The notes under the pieces were generated by a model. The model saw only the letters and a program-made list of their open reading frames with translations, was not told the DNA's origin and did no database searches. From Geminicoccaceae bacterium (lineage in GTDB: Bacteria; Pseudomonadota; Alphaproteobacteria; Geminicoccales; Geminicoccaceae), in NCBI GenBank assembly GCA_020638465.1, contig JACKIM010000003.1:325001-389000 (forward strand): a stretch of DNA of 64,000 nucleotides. The letters are read 5' to 3'. Shown piece by piece: positions 1 to 8,663 of the stretch (within the stretch, counting starts at the first letter, position 1; each line of letters opens with the position of its first letter). The translations under genes and the position numbers were made by a program.

Positions 1-2
1 TG

Positions 3-1520
3 TCGCTGCACGGGTTCATGGCGCTCGTGCTCGGCCTCGGCCTGGCTTTCCTGCTCGGTGGCGCACTCTATGACCCGGAGTCTCCGGCGGATCGGCTGCG
101 CCATTACGACGATGCGCCGACGCGGTTCGGTATCATCATGACGCTGATCTGGGCGATGATCGGCATGGCCGTAGGCGTGTGGGTTGCGGCGTTGCTCTAT
201 TGGCCAGAGGCAACGCCGCTCTGGCCGGCGACCAGTTTCGGCCGTCTGCGCCCCGTACATACAACCGGCATCATCTTCGGTTTTGGTGGCAACGCGCTGA
301 TCGCCACCTCATTCCACGTCCTGCAACGCACGTCACGCGCGCGGTTGGCCGATTCCGTCAGCCCCTGGGTCGTGCTGATCGGCTACAACCTGTTTTGCGC
401 CTGGGCCGTCACCGGTTACCTGATGGGATCGACCCAATCCAAGGAATATGCTGAAGCCGAATGGTACGCGGACCTTTGGCTGGTGGTAATCTGGGTCATC
501 TATTTCGCGCTCTACATTCGGACGCTCGCCCGCCGGAACGAGCCGCATATCTATGTCGCCAACTGGTATTATCTGGCCTTCATCCTGGTCGTGGCGATGC
601 TGCATATCGTCAACAATCTCGCATTGCCGGTGCGCTGGACGGCAGCGCAAAGCTTCCCCGTCTGGTCGGGGGTGCAGGATGCGATGGTGCAATGGTGGTA
701 TGGCCACAACGCGGTCGCCTTCTTCCTGACCTCCGGGTTCCTGGGGATGCTCTACTATTTCCTGCCGGTGCGGTCGGGGCGGCCGATCTGGTCCTATCGC
801 CTGTCGATCGTCAGTTTCTGGGGCATTACCTTCTTTTACATCTGGGTCGGTTCACACCACCTGCATTACACCGCGCTGCCCTATTGGGCGCAGACGCTGG
901 GGATGACGTTTTCGGTCATGCTGCTGGTGCCGAGCTGGGCCTCGGCGGGCAATGCCATCGCCACGCTGAACGGCGCCTGGCACAAGGTGCGCGACGACGC
1001 CACGCTTCGCTTCATGTTCGTTGCCGCCGTGTTCTACGGGCTGTCGACCTTCGAGGGATCTTTCCTTGCCATCCGCCCCGTCAATTCTCTCAGCCACTAT
1101 ACCGACTGGACCGTGGGCCACGTCCATTCCGGCACGCTCGGCTGGGTCGCCATGATCGTCTTCGGCGCAATCTACACGCTCGTTCCCCAGCTCGGCGGCC
1201 AGTCCGGGATGGCCTCACCCCGCGCGGTCGAGTGGCATTTCTGGCTCGCCGTCGCCGGCACGCTGGTCTACGTCGTGTCGATGTGGAACGCCGGTATCAC
1301 CCAGGGGTTGATGTGGCGCACCTATGACGCGAACGGCGCGCTGTCCTACAGCTTCGTCCAGTCGGTTCAGGCGATGGCCCCCTATTACCTGCTGCGCACT
1401 ATCGGCGGCGGGCTGTTCCTGACCGGAGCGGCGATCTGCGCCTGGAACTGTCGTGCCACGATGCGCGGAGCGGCGGGCCATGCCGCCGACCGGCCTCTTG
1501 TCGCGCAGCCGGCGGAGTGA
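3..1520 (+). CDS. ccoN: cbb3-type cytochrome c oxidase subunit I, 5' partial
   Basis: Catalytic subunit of the cbb3 haem-copper oxidase, which reduces O2 at a haem b3-CuB centre in the inner membrane. The reading frame is open to the window edge, and the segment before the first ATG (position 18) still reads as coding, so roughly the first 20-40 residues are probably missing. Diagnostic motifs are visible: YGHNAV and the HHLHYT pair (CuB ligands), TFEG, and VGHVHSG with the haem histidines. Multiple hydrophobic segments run throughout. The stop is 4 bases before ccoO. The family call is certain; the true start lies outside the window. Confidence 0.96.
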   Translation, partial: SLHGFMALVLGLGLAFLLGGALYDPESPADRLRHYDDAPTRFGIIMTLIWAMIGMAVGVWVAALLYWPEATPLWPATSFGRLRPVHTTGIIFGFGGNALIATSFHVLQRTSRARLADSVSPWVVLIGYNLFCAWAVTGYLMGSTQSKEYAEAEWYADLWLVVIWVIYFALYIRTLARRNEPHIYVANWYYLAFILVVAMLHIVNNLALPVRWTAAQSFPVWSGVQDAMVQWWYGHNAVAFFLTSGFLGMLYYFLPVRSGRPIWSYRLSIVSFWGITFFYIWVGSHHLHYTALPYWAQTLGMTFSVMLLVPSWASAGNAIATLNGAWHKVRDDATLRFMFVAAVFYGLSTFEGSFLAIRPVNSLSHYTDWTVGHVHSGTLGWVAMIVFGAIYTLVPQLGGQSGMASPRAVEWHFWLAVAGTLVYVVSMWNAGITQGLMWRTYDANGALSYSFVQSVQAMAPYYLLRTIGGGLFLTGAAICAWNCRATMRGAAGHAADRPLVAQPAE

Positions 1521-1524
1521 GCCG

Positions 1525-2253
1525 ATGTTGAAACTGCACTACAACCTGGAAAAGATCTCGATGGGGCTGGTGGCGGCAATCATCGCGGCCGCCTCGATCG
1601 GTGGAATGGTCGAAATCGCACCGCTCTTCACCATCGACGAGACCGTCGAACTTCCCGATGACCTGCGCCCCAATACCCCGCTGGAACTGGCCGGGCGCGA
1701 GATCTACATCCGCGAGGGCTGCTATGCCTGCCACAGCCAAATGGTGCGCAGCCTGGCCGACGAACTGGACCGCTACGGCCCCTATTCGCTGGCCGCGGAA
1801 AGTGCCTACGATCACCCGATGCTCTGGGGATCGAAGCGGACCGGCCCGGACCTGGCCCGACTGGGCGGCAAATATTCCGACGACTGGCATGTGGCGCACC
1901 TGATCGACCCGCGCAGCATGGTGCCGGCCTCGATCATGCCGTCCTATCCGTGGCTTACGCGAACGCTCGATACGGATTTGTTGTCGGATTCGCTGGCTAC
2001 GCTGGCCCGTCTCGGCGTGCCCTATGACGCAGGCATGATCGCGTCGGCGGACGCCGATGCACTGGCACAAAGCCGCCCCGACAGCGACGCGGCGGACGAG
2101 TTTCAGGAGCGCTACGGCGCGCGGCCCGCGGTCCGTATCTTCGATGGCGATCCGTCGCGACTGACGGAGATGGATGCGCTTGTCGCCTATCTCCAGTCTC
2201 TCGGCAGATTGACCGATGCGCCCTATCGTACCCTGGCGGAGGGCAACCAATGA
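1525..2253 (+). CDS. ccoO: cbb3-type cytochrome c oxidase subunit II (mono-haem c)
   Basis: Membrane-anchored mono-haem cytochrome c that passes electrons between CcoP and CcoN. The 242-aa product has an N-terminal anchor (about residues 12-35) and one haem c motif, CYACH, with a likely methionine ligand in the downstream SIMPSYPWL region. The ATG at 1525 is chosen over the upstream in-frame start because it gives the usual short N-terminus (MLKLHYNLEK) and does not run into ccoN. The stop overlaps the ccoQ start (ATGA), which implies translational coupling. Confidence 0.96.
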   Translation: MLKLHYNLEKISMGLVAAIIAAASIGGMVEIAPLFTIDETVELPDDLRPNTPLELAGREIYIREGCYACHSQMVRSLADELDRYGPYSLAAESAYDHPMLWGSKRTGPDLARLGGKYSDDWHVAHLIDPRSMVPASIMPSYPWLTRTLDTDLLSDSLATLARLGVPYDAGMIASADADALAQSRPDSDAADEFQERYGARPAVRIFDGDPSRLTEMDALVAYLQSLGRLTDAPYRTLAEGNQ

Positions 2254-2414
2254 CCCATGACATCCTGGTCTATCTGTCCAAGACCGTTGGCCTGATCTGG
2301 CTGATGGGGTTGTTTCTGGTTGTGGTCATCCGCGCCTACAGCCCGTCACGGCGCAAGGCATATGACGCCGCCGCCCGGTCCGTACTGCAAGGCGAGAGCG
2401 GCCGAGATGAGTAA
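2250..2414 (+). CDS. ccoQ: cbb3-type cytochrome c oxidase subunit IV (CcoQ/FixQ)
   Basis: Small 54-aa single-span membrane protein that stabilises the cbb3 complex in characterised systems. It overlaps the ccoO stop by ATGA and runs 8 bases into ccoP. One hydrophobic helix (about residues 13-28, GLIWLMGLFLVVVI) is followed by a basic segment (PSRRKAY), the standard CcoQ layout. It is identified by size, topology and its place between ccoO and ccoP, since CcoQ sequences diverge strongly. Confidence 0.9.
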   Translation: MTHDILVYLSKTVGLIWLMGLFLVVVIRAYSPSRRKAYDAAARSVLQGESGRDE

Positions 2415-3318
2415 CCCGACCGACCAAAGGCGACTCCCGGGGGCGGATCCGCATACCGGCAACCGCAAGGTCGATCCGGTCACCGGCTACGATACGACCG
2501 GCCACGACTGGAACGGTATCACCGAGCTCAATACCGCGTTTCCGAAACTCGTGATCTGGGCGTTGGCGCTGACGTTTCTCTACTCGGTGGCTACCTGGAT
2601 TCTTCTGCCTGCATGGCCGACCGGGCGCGATTACACGCGCGGGCTGCTGGGGTTGGATCAGGGCGAAGAAGCGGTCGAGGGCTATCGCGAGCTATCCGAT
2701 GGGCGGCGGCATTGGTTGTCGCGGTTTTCGGATGATAACTTCGATACCTTGCGCTCCGATACGACGCTGATGACGGTCGCGATGCCCGCTGCCGAACGTC
2801 TGTTCGCCGATAACTGCGCGGCCTGCCATGGCCTGCTTGGGGGGGGTGGGCCGGGATTTCCGGTCCTGTCGGACAACACGTGGCTCTGGAGTGGCGAACC
2901 TGGAGAAATCGCCACGACGATCCGTCACGGTATCAATGCTGAAGACCCCGACACCCGCTACGCCGAAATGCCTGCCTTTGACTGGATGGAACGGCCGGAT
3001 CGGATCGCGCTTGCCAGATTCGTTGGCGACTTACCGAACGGATCTGCCGATTTTGGGAGCTCTGCCGGCACAGTTTTTGCCGAAAACTGCAGTTCCTGCC
3101 ATGGCGAGACCGGGGCCGGCGGTCTCGAAATCGGCGCACCGTCCCTCACGGACGAGGCCGTGATCTATGGCCAGGATGCGGAAACGGTGATGCAAATCCT
3201 CCGGCGTGGCCGCCACGGCGTGATGCCTGCTTGGGCGGGTCGATTGTCAGATGCCGAAATCAACCTTCTGACCCTCTATGTTTCACAGCTTGGTCAACAT
3301 GATGGAGGCACGCGATGA
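2407..3318 (+). CDS. ccoP: cbb3-type cytochrome c oxidase subunit III (di-haem c)
   Basis: Di-haem cytochrome c subunit that receives electrons from soluble or membrane cytochromes and feeds CcoO. The ATG at 2407 (MSNPTDQRR) overlaps the end of ccoQ and gives a 303-aa protein of normal length; a longer in-frame start at 2320 would lie inside ccoQ and is rejected. Visible features are the N-terminal GYDTTGHDWNGI..ELN motif, one transmembrane helix (FPKLVIWALALTFLY), and two haem c sites, CAACHG and CSSCHG. The stop overlaps the next small ORF. Confidence 0.96.
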   Translation: MSNPTDQRRLPGADPHTGNRKVDPVTGYDTTGHDWNGITELNTAFPKLVIWALALTFLYSVATWILLPAWPTGRDYTRGLLGLDQGEEAVEGYRELSDGRRHWLSRFSDDNFDTLRSDTTLMTVAMPAAERLFADNCAACHGLLGGGGPGFPVLSDNTWLWSGEPGEIATTIRHGINAEDPDTRYAEMPAFDWMERPDRIALARFVGDLPNGSADFGSSAGTVFAENCSSCHGETGAGGLEIGAPSLTDEAVIYGQDAETVMQILRRGRHGVMPAWAGRLSDAEINLLTLYVSQLGQHDGGTR

Positions 3319-3473
3319 CGCCGGGCGTTCAAAAGCGGCTGGCGATCGGAGCTGCATTGGCGGCCATCCTGCTGTTCCTCGGTGCGAATGTGCATTTGCT
3401 GACCGTTGCCCTGCAATCGCAACCGGAATGCCGCGAAGCTGCGGGTCTGATCCCGGCCAAGCGAGTCTGCTGA
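3315..3473 (+). CDS. small membrane protein of the cco operon
   Basis: 52-codon ORF whose ATG overlaps the ccoP stop (ATGA). It has a basic N-terminus, one hydrophobic helix (IGAALAAILLFLGANVHLLTVAL) and a short Cys-containing tail, and lies 12 bases before the DUF2189 gene, with the Shine-Dalgarno AAAGGAGA in the gap. The coupling and single helix support a real protein, perhaps an accessory or assembly factor of the oxidase. No named family is recognised. Confidence 0.65.
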   Translation: MTPGVQKRLAIGAALAAILLFLGANVHLLTVALQSQPECREAAGLIPAKRVC

Positions 3474-3485
3474 AAGGAGAACGGG

Positions 3486-4283
3486 ATGCTGGAACCACTT
3501 CCGACCCTTCGCAAACCGGACCGACCTGCTTCACCCCATGCACGCGCCCTGCCGGCATCTTCGGCGTTAGATTGGTTGCAAGCAGGTTGGCGAGATGTGC
3601 GAATGGCGCCATGGTCCAGCCTTGCCTATGGTTTGTTCCTGACACTGATATCCTATGCGGTCCTGTGGGTGCTTCATGCGAGCAATCTGTTGTATCTCGC
3701 GTTTCCCGCCACTTCAGGGTTCCTGATTGTCGGCCCGTTCCTGGCGATCGGTCTCTACGAGAAGAGTCACATGCACGGAAAGGGCAGGCAAATCGCGTTT
3801 CTCGACATGCTGGTATTTCGGCCGGCGTCAGGAGGGCAATTGGCCTATGCGGGCTTGCTGCTGGGCCTTCTCATCTTGTTCTGGCTCAGGGCGGCAGATC
3901 TTCTTTATGCACTGTTCTTTGGCCTTTTCCCTTTCCCCGGCGCGGAGGAGGCGCTGACCAATGTGTTGACGACACCCCGGGGATGGGCGCTGATTGCAAC
4001 AGGCACGCTGGTGGGCGGGCTGTTCGCAGCTTTCGCCTTTGCGATCAGCGTCTTCTCCATTCCCATGCTGGTTTCTCGCAAGACCGATGCACTGACCGCT
4101 ATGGGGCTGAGCTTTATCCTGACGGTGCAGAACCTGCGCCCCATGTTGGTTTGGGGAATGATTGTTGCCTTTGGATTGGGCTTTTCAGCGGTCACCGGCC
4201 TCATTGGACTGATCGTTCTCTTTCCCATTCTCGGTCACGGCACCTGGCACGCCTATCAGGCGATAGCCGGTGATGGGCAATGA
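3486..4283 (+). CDS. DUF2189 integral membrane protein
   Basis: 265-aa polytopic membrane protein with the DUF2189 look: an N-terminal DWLQAGWRDVR segment, then about six hydrophobic helices, including the FLIVGPFLAIGLYEKSH motif. Members of this family are often found beside respiratory oxidase genes; their biochemical role is not established. A clear AAAGGAGA ribosome-binding site precedes the ATG. The stop overlaps ccoS by ATGA. It occupies the place where ccoG, ccoH and ccoI are commonly found, and none of those is visible here. Confidence 0.85.
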   Translation: MLEPLPTLRKPDRPASPHARALPASSALDWLQAGWRDVRMAPWSSLAYGLFLTLISYAVLWVLHASNLLYLAFPATSGFLIVGPFLAIGLYEKSHMHGKGRQIAFLDMLVFRPASGGQLAYAGLLLGLLILFWLRAADLLYALFFGLFPFPGAEEALTNVLTTPRGWALIATGTLVGGLFAAFAFAISVFSIPMLVSRKTDALTAMGLSFILTVQNLRPMLVWGMIVAFGLGFSAVTGLIGLIVLFPILGHGTWHAYQAIAGDGQ

Positions 4284-4480
4284 GCTTCCTGCTGCTCATA
4301 CCTCTTTCGATTGGGCTCGGTTTGTTAGGTCTTTGCGCCTTTTTCTGGGCGCTAAGGAACGGACAGTTCGATGACCCTAATGGCGCCGCGTGGCGCATCC
4401 TCTTCCCTGATCACCCACTTGAAACAGAAGGAGAATCCGATGGCAAACTGGCTCCCGACACTCAAGACAGCAACCCCTGA
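4280..4480 (+). CDS. ccoS: cbb3-type cytochrome oxidase assembly protein CcoS
   Basis: 66-aa single-span membrane protein needed for cofactor insertion into cbb3 oxidase in other alphaproteobacteria. It shows the hydrophobic N-terminal helix (LLIPLSIGLGLLGLCAFFWAL) followed by the family signature RNGQFDDPNGAAWRILF. It starts by ATGA overlap with the DUF2189 gene. The acidic 20-residue tail is variable in the family and here overlaps the start of the next ORF (4441). Confidence 0.9.
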   Translation: MSFLLLIPLSIGLGLLGLCAFFWALRNGQFDDPNGAAWRILFPDHPLETEGESDGKLAPDTQDSNP

Positions 4481-4670
4481 AGAGGGCTATGAACTTGCGG
4501 TTAAACTTGCACGGGTTGCCGTGAAACTTACCCAGCCCGACGCGGAGGTGCGCGACCGTTTGCGATCGGAATACGCGGAAGCCTTCGCCATTTCGGCTTC
4601 GATGATGGTAACAGCCTCGGACAACGCGCAGAGTCCAAGCCCGAAGGCACGCTCGATCATACGAACCTGA
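4441..4670 (+). CDS. small protein truncated by an IS6-type element
   Basis: The ATG at 4441 has a good ribosome-binding site (AAGGAGAA) and opens an ORF beginning MANWLPTLKTATPEEGYELA. About the first 50 codons look like a genuine amphipathic protein (ARVAVKLTQPDAEVRDRLRSEYAEAF). From roughly 4600 on, the plus-strand reading is the antisense of IS6 transposase, so the native C-terminus has been lost and replaced. The function is not recognised. It overlaps ccoS by 40 bases and would be cotranscribed with it. Confidence 0.5.
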
Positions 4671-5100
4671 CCATGAATGTCACCCTGAAGATTGAACATC
4701 CGTCCCTGGCCCTTCTTCAGTGCGTGCATGACTTCGAAGCCCTTGATCGTCGCATACGCCGTCTTCCTTTTCTTGAACCCGCGAACCGGGCGGATCAGCT
4801 GTTTCAGCTTGCCATGATCCGCCTTGATCACATTGTTCAGGTATTTCACTTGGCGGTGCTCGGTTTCGGGCGGCAGCTTGCCTTCCTTCTTCAACTCGTC
4901 AATCGCCGCGCCATAGGCGTTTTTCCATCTCCGGCGCGTAGCGCTAAACCCAGTGATAGGCTGTCGAATGATCAACAGGCATGCCACGCTCGGTCATCAT
5001 CTCTTCAAGATCGCGCGGTAGCGGACCCCGTACCGGCAGTACCAGCGGACAGCCCACAGCACGACTTCGCCCGGATGATGTCGACCTTTGAAAACGTTCA
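4600..5100 (-). pseudogene. IS6-family transposase, degenerate
   Basis: The N-terminal part reads VFKGRHHPGEVVLWAVRWYC, typical of IS6 transposases. An extra CG then shifts the frame (YR to DLEEMM) and a TAG interrupts HWV/RYAPEMEKR. Coding then jumps directly to the C-terminal part (YGAAIDELKKEGKLPPETEH, later RMIERAFGLG). Roughly 90 central residues, which carry two of the three DDE catalytic acids, are absent. The protein cannot be active. The boundaries are approximate. Confidence 0.8.
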
Positions 5101-5105
5101 ACTGT

Positions 5106-6188
5106 TCAGCCCTCGTTCCATGTCCGAGCTGATTCTCCCTGATCAGCGCGACGTTTGCAACAGAGCTGGTCGGAAGATGGCATCGGAACGGCAGTCGATT
5201 GCCGTTGGATCAGTTTGCCGGGCAGGGTGACATGCTCAAATGCAGCTGGATCGATGGTCGGATCGGCTATTCGGGCAACGACGGCAGCAACCAGCTCGTC
5301 GATGGGCTGTCGATAGGTCGTTAGTGAATAATGCGGCCACGAGGCCATCTCGATATCGTCGAAACCAGCGACCGCAAGGTCGCCGGGCACATCGATCCCC
5401 CGCGCCTTGAGCGCATCGATGCCGCCGAGTGCGAGGATGTCGGACGCAAACTGGATAGCGTCGGGCTTGTACTTCAACAGTTCAATTGCAGCTTTCCAGC
5501 CCGCCTCATAGGTATAGGCCTCATCCGAGCAGATGCCCGCCAGTGTGAGGCCGCATTCGGCGAGCCGCGTCAGGAAAGCGCCCTGCCGCCCGACGCCGAT
5601 GGCGGTTTTTGTGAGCCCGGCAACGTAACCGATCCTCTTTCGACCGATCGCATGAAAATGATCCACCGCCGCCCGCGACCCGGCGGTGTTATCGACGCAG
5701 ATCGTCGTCAGCTCTTCGTTGCTCTGGCGGTTGAGCAGGATGGTCCGCCGACCCTCGCTGGCCCACGCCAGTGCGCGCTCCGAAAGGATCGTCGCCGAGA
5801 CCACCACGATGGCATCGACGTCGTAGATGTGAATCGCGGCGAGCTGCTCTTCGATCCTCGCGCCCGGCGTGACGTTGAAGAGCAGACTTTGCAGGCCGAT
5901 CCCCTGCAACTCCTGGGTCAGTTTTTCGATGAGTACCGGGTAGAACGGGTTTCTCATTTCGGAGACGACGATACCGACCATGTTGGTGCGCTTGGTGGCG
6001 AGCATCGAAGCGATGGCGTTGGGCTGATATCCGAATTTTTCCGCACCGCTGAGCACACGCGCACGGAGCTTCGCCGAGATGCTGGAGCCCGGCGTGAAGG
6101 CGCGTGAGACGGCTGACTGACTCACACCGAGCAGCGCCGCGAGCTGATGCGAGGTGAGCTTCGATTTTCCGCGTGCGAGAGCCGTCAT
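5106..6188 (-). CDS. LacI-family transcriptional repressor, C-terminus altered by IS
   Basis: Repressor with an N-terminal helix-turn-helix (LTSHQLAALLGVSQSAVSRAFTP) and a periplasmic-binding-protein-like sensor domain (NMVGIVVSEMRNPFY..., later AVAGFDDIEMASWPHYSLTT). The ATG at 6188 follows GGAGGA; the longer upstream reading frame runs into the divergent operon and is rejected. The family usually ends close to LIQRQSTAV; here about 18 further residues (from CCKRRA) are encoded by the IS6-like end, so the native stop is lost. It is divergent from the CoA-transferase operon and probably represses it in the absence of a sugar or glycoside effector. Confidence 0.92.
   Translation of the reverse strand: MTALARGKSKLTSHQLAALLGVSQSAVSRAFTPGSSISAKLRARVLSGAEKFGYQPNAIASMLATKRTNMVGIVVSEMRNPFYPVLIEKLTQELQGIGLQSLLFNVTPGARIEEQLAAIHIYDVDAIVVVSATILSERALAWASEGRRTILLNRQSNEELTTICVDNTAGSRAAVDHFHAIGRKRIGYVAGLTKTAIGVGRQGAFLTRLAECGLTLAGICSDEAYTYEAGWKAAIELLKYKPDAIQFASDILALGGIDALKARGIDVPGDLAVAGFDDIEMASWPHYSLTTYRQPIDELVAAVVARIADPTIDPAAFEHVTLPGKLIQRQSTAVPMPSSDQLCCKRRADQGESARTWNEG
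5154..5166. repeat. IS6-type terminal inverted repeat
   Basis: TTTGCAACAGAGC is the reverse complement of the conserved IS6-group terminal sequence. It marks the junction between the element and the 3' end of the LacI-family gene, whose last codons now read through it. Confidence 0.75.
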
Positions 6189-6287
6189 CGTCCTCCTGTC
6201 ATTTTCGAGTGATCTCGCTGTCAGCGCATATGTACCTTCGTTCCGGACTTGACAACCTCGTGACCGATATTGGATGGATGCCTTTGA

Positions 6288-8663
6288 ATGAATTCGGATG
6301 CAAGCAAGATGTCTCAACGAGAGCCAAGCGCGGGCGCCCGGGCGCTCGGACATTTGCTGGTCGCCGACCGGTCTGAAAACCTGGCCGGGCAGTACTGCGG
6401 TCGGCTGTTCGCCGACTACGGCGCCCGCGTTATACTGGCTGAACCTCGCGACGGATCGGCCTTGCGGCGGCAGGCACCGTTCGCTGCCGATGGTACCTCG
6501 CTGACGTTCCGGCATCTGAACACCGGCAAGGAATCCGTCCTTGAGGCTGGTGCGTCGCTCTGTGCGGCAGCGGATGTCATCCTCCTGGCCGCCGACGATG
6601 ACGCGGAAGCCTTTGCGGGCGATTATCCGGGTGCGATCGTGGTCGCCATCAGCGATTTCGGCGTCGACGGCCCACTGAAGGATTGGATCGGTTGTGAACT
6701 GGTCCATCAGGCCTTGTCCGGGATGATGTACAATAACGGCAAGGCAGGGCGCGAACCGCTTTTCGGCTGCGGCGATCGCAGCGCCATCGTCGCCGGGCTC
6801 GCGGCCTATGTTGCAGCGCTGGTCGCGGTCCATGCTCGCGGCGAGGACGGAGCGGGGCAGGTGGTGCGCGTGGACATCGCCGAGGTCGCTGCAACGACCA
6901 GTTTTCCCTACATCCTCCAGTATCTCTACAACGGCACCGTGCGTTCGCGGGAGGAACCTTCATCTCTGGCCGGCGAGGCGAGATGCCGCGACAGCTGGAT
7001 CTGCATATGGCTCTATGCGCACCGCTGGGAAGCTGCGACCGCGACGTTGGGGCTTGAACATCTGCGCGACGATCCGCGCTTCGCCGATCCCCAAATCCGG
7101 CGCCGCAACTGGGCAGCACTCTTTGCCGAGATCGGCAACGCGGTCAAAGATCGCGATGCTGCGGATCTGGTCGACCTGCTCCAGAAAGCCCAAATCATCT
7201 CGGCTAAGGTCGAGGATCCTTGCAATCTCGCAACCCATCGTCATCTTGCCGAGCGTGGCTATTGGTCGAAGGCAGGAGGGCGGCGGATCCTCGGCGCGCC
7301 GTGGCGCCTTGCGGCGACCCCCCGGATCGAGGCGGCCGGCGAACCCGAACCGGGTCGGCACTCGCCTCTCCCTGCGCCACGTGCTGGCGGGGTTCGCCCG
7401 GTGCGACCCCTACCGCTCAAGGGGCTTCGTGTAACCGAACTCACCACCGCCTGGTCCGGTCCGATGGCGGGTCGCATCCTCGCCTGGTTCGGTGCCGAGG
7501 TCTTCCACGTCGAGGGGCCGAAACGGGTGAATACGTGGAGACTACACCACGAGCGCAAGCAGAACCCGGTGAATTTCCCTGACCTGGATCCGGGTGAGCG
7601 GCCATTCGATCGCGCGTTCCTGTTCAATTCGCAGAATGTCAACAAGTCGAGCCTCATCGTCGACATCAAGCAGGATGCGGGACGGGATATCCTTGCGGGT
7701 CTCGCAGAGCGAAGCGATGTACTCATCTGCAATTTCCGCCCGGGAACACTGGGAAAATTCGGGCTCGACCATGCGACGCTCGCTCACCGGAATCCTGGTC
7801 TGATCGCCTGCGAAATGCCCGCGTTCGGTCGAACCGGACCCATATCCCGCCATGCAGCGCTCGGTCCGATCATGGAGATGGCGACGGGGATGTGCGCGCT
7901 CATAGGCTATCCCGGCGGAGCGCCGGAAAATACGGGCCCCTCCTATATGGACCCGGTCGGCGGGCTGAATTCGGCGGCGGCGATCCTGACGGCATTGGTC
8001 TGGCGGCAGCGCAGCGGGCTCGGGCAGGACATCGAGGTGCCGCAGGTCGAGGCCGCGATGCATCTCGTAGGAGCGGAGATTCTCGCGGCCATCGAAAGCG
8101 GCGTCACGCCACCGCGCTGCGGCAACGCCGTGCCGCACGCTGCACCGCACGGTGCTTTTCCGGCGCGGGGAGACGAGGAGTGGTTGGCCATCGCCTGTTT
8201 CGATGAGGGGCATTGGCGATCGCTTTGCGACGCCATCGATCGGCCGGGGTTGAAGGATGACCGGAGGTTTGCGTCGATGGCCGAAAGGCAACGTAACTCC
8301 GATGCGCTCCGGGAAGAGATCACCGCCTGGTCCCGCTTGCAGGACAAGCATGAGGCAGCAGCACTGCTGCAGGCTGCCGGCCTGCCGGCAGCACCCGTGC
8401 AGAACCCGGCGGATCTGGCGAACAGCGCTTATCTCGCCGCGCGCGGCCATTTCACGGAACTCGATCACCCGGCGGCCGGTCGGCATCGGTATCCGGGGCT
8501 GCCCTTCCACCTTTCGGCCTCACCCGGAAGTGCGCGCCACGCCGCGCCCTGCTTCGGCGATGCGAATGCGCGTGTGGTGCAGGAAATTCTCGGGCGGCCC
8601 GATGCCGATCTTGCCGAATTGAGGGAGACGGCCGGGCTCGTCGACCGGCCGGCGCCGCTATGA
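6288..8663 (+). CDS. class III CoA-transferase, two fused CaiB/BaiF domains
   Basis: 791-aa protein with two tandem CoA-transferase III (CaiB/BaiF) modules. The first begins LLVADRSENLAGQYCGRLFADYGARVI and the second LRVTELTTAWSGPMAGRILAWFGAEV. Each has the usual GxGQ strand (GAGQVVRVDIAEV and GLGQDIEVPQVEA); at the site where formyl-CoA transferase has its catalytic Asp, both halves appear to carry Glu. Such proteins move CoA between carboxylic acids. Fused two-module forms include DMSP CoA-transferase DddD, but identity with DddD is not claimed. The start is 6288 or 6309 (both ATG, no strong ribosome-binding site). First gene of the operon, overlapping the MaoC gene by 4 bases. Confidence 0.88.
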   Translation: MNSDASKMSQREPSAGARALGHLLVADRSENLAGQYCGRLFADYGARVILAEPRDGSALRRQAPFAADGTSLTFRHLNTGKESVLEAGASLCAAADVILLAADDDAEAFAGDYPGAIVVAISDFGVDGPLKDWIGCELVHQALSGMMYNNGKAGREPLFGCGDRSAIVAGLAAYVAALVAVHARGEDGAGQVVRVDIAEVAATTSFPYILQYLYNGTVRSREEPSSLAGEARCRDSWICIWLYAHRWEAATATLGLEHLRDDPRFADPQIRRRNWAALFAEIGNAVKDRDAADLVDLLQKAQIISAKVEDPCNLATHRHLAERGYWSKAGGRRILGAPWRLAATPRIEAAGEPEPGRHSPLPAPRAGGVRPVRPLPLKGLRVTELTTAWSGPMAGRILAWFGAEVFHVEGPKRVNTWRLHHERKQNPVNFPDLDPGERPFDRAFLFNSQNVNKSSLIVDIKQDAGRDILAGLAERSDVLICNFRPGTLGKFGLDHATLAHRNPGLIACEMPAFGRTGPISRHAALGPIMEMATGMCALIGYPGGAPENTGPSYMDPVGGLNSAAAILTALVWRQRSGLGQDIEVPQVEAAMHLVGAEILAAIESGVTPPRCGNAVPHAAPHGAFPARGDEEWLAIACFDEGHWRSLCDAIDRPGLKDDRRFASMAERQRNSDALREEITAWSRLQDKHEAAALLQAAGLPAAPVQNPADLANSAYLAARGHFTELDHPAAGRHRYPGLPFHLSASPGSARHAAPCFGDANARVVQEILGRPDADLAELRETAGLVDRPAPL

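Larger units (their letters stand above)
4600..5166 (-). mobile_element. IS6-family element, internally deleted remnant
   Basis: The right end is marked by TTTGCAACAGAGC (5154-5166), the complement of the IS6100/IS26-type terminal repeat GCTCTGTTGCAAA. Transposase coding lies on the minus strand. The left end has no matching repeat, and transposase similarity fades near 4600, so that end is truncated. The element separates the cco operon from the LacI gene at 5106-6188. At about 0.57 kb it is much shorter than a full IS6 element (about 0.8 kb), because the middle of the transposase is missing. Confidence 0.8.

Noticed and set aside
6249..6272. TTGACA promoter for the CoA-transferase operon
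   Set aside because: A good -35-like hexamer at 6249 but no acceptable -10 at 16-18 bases; not called.
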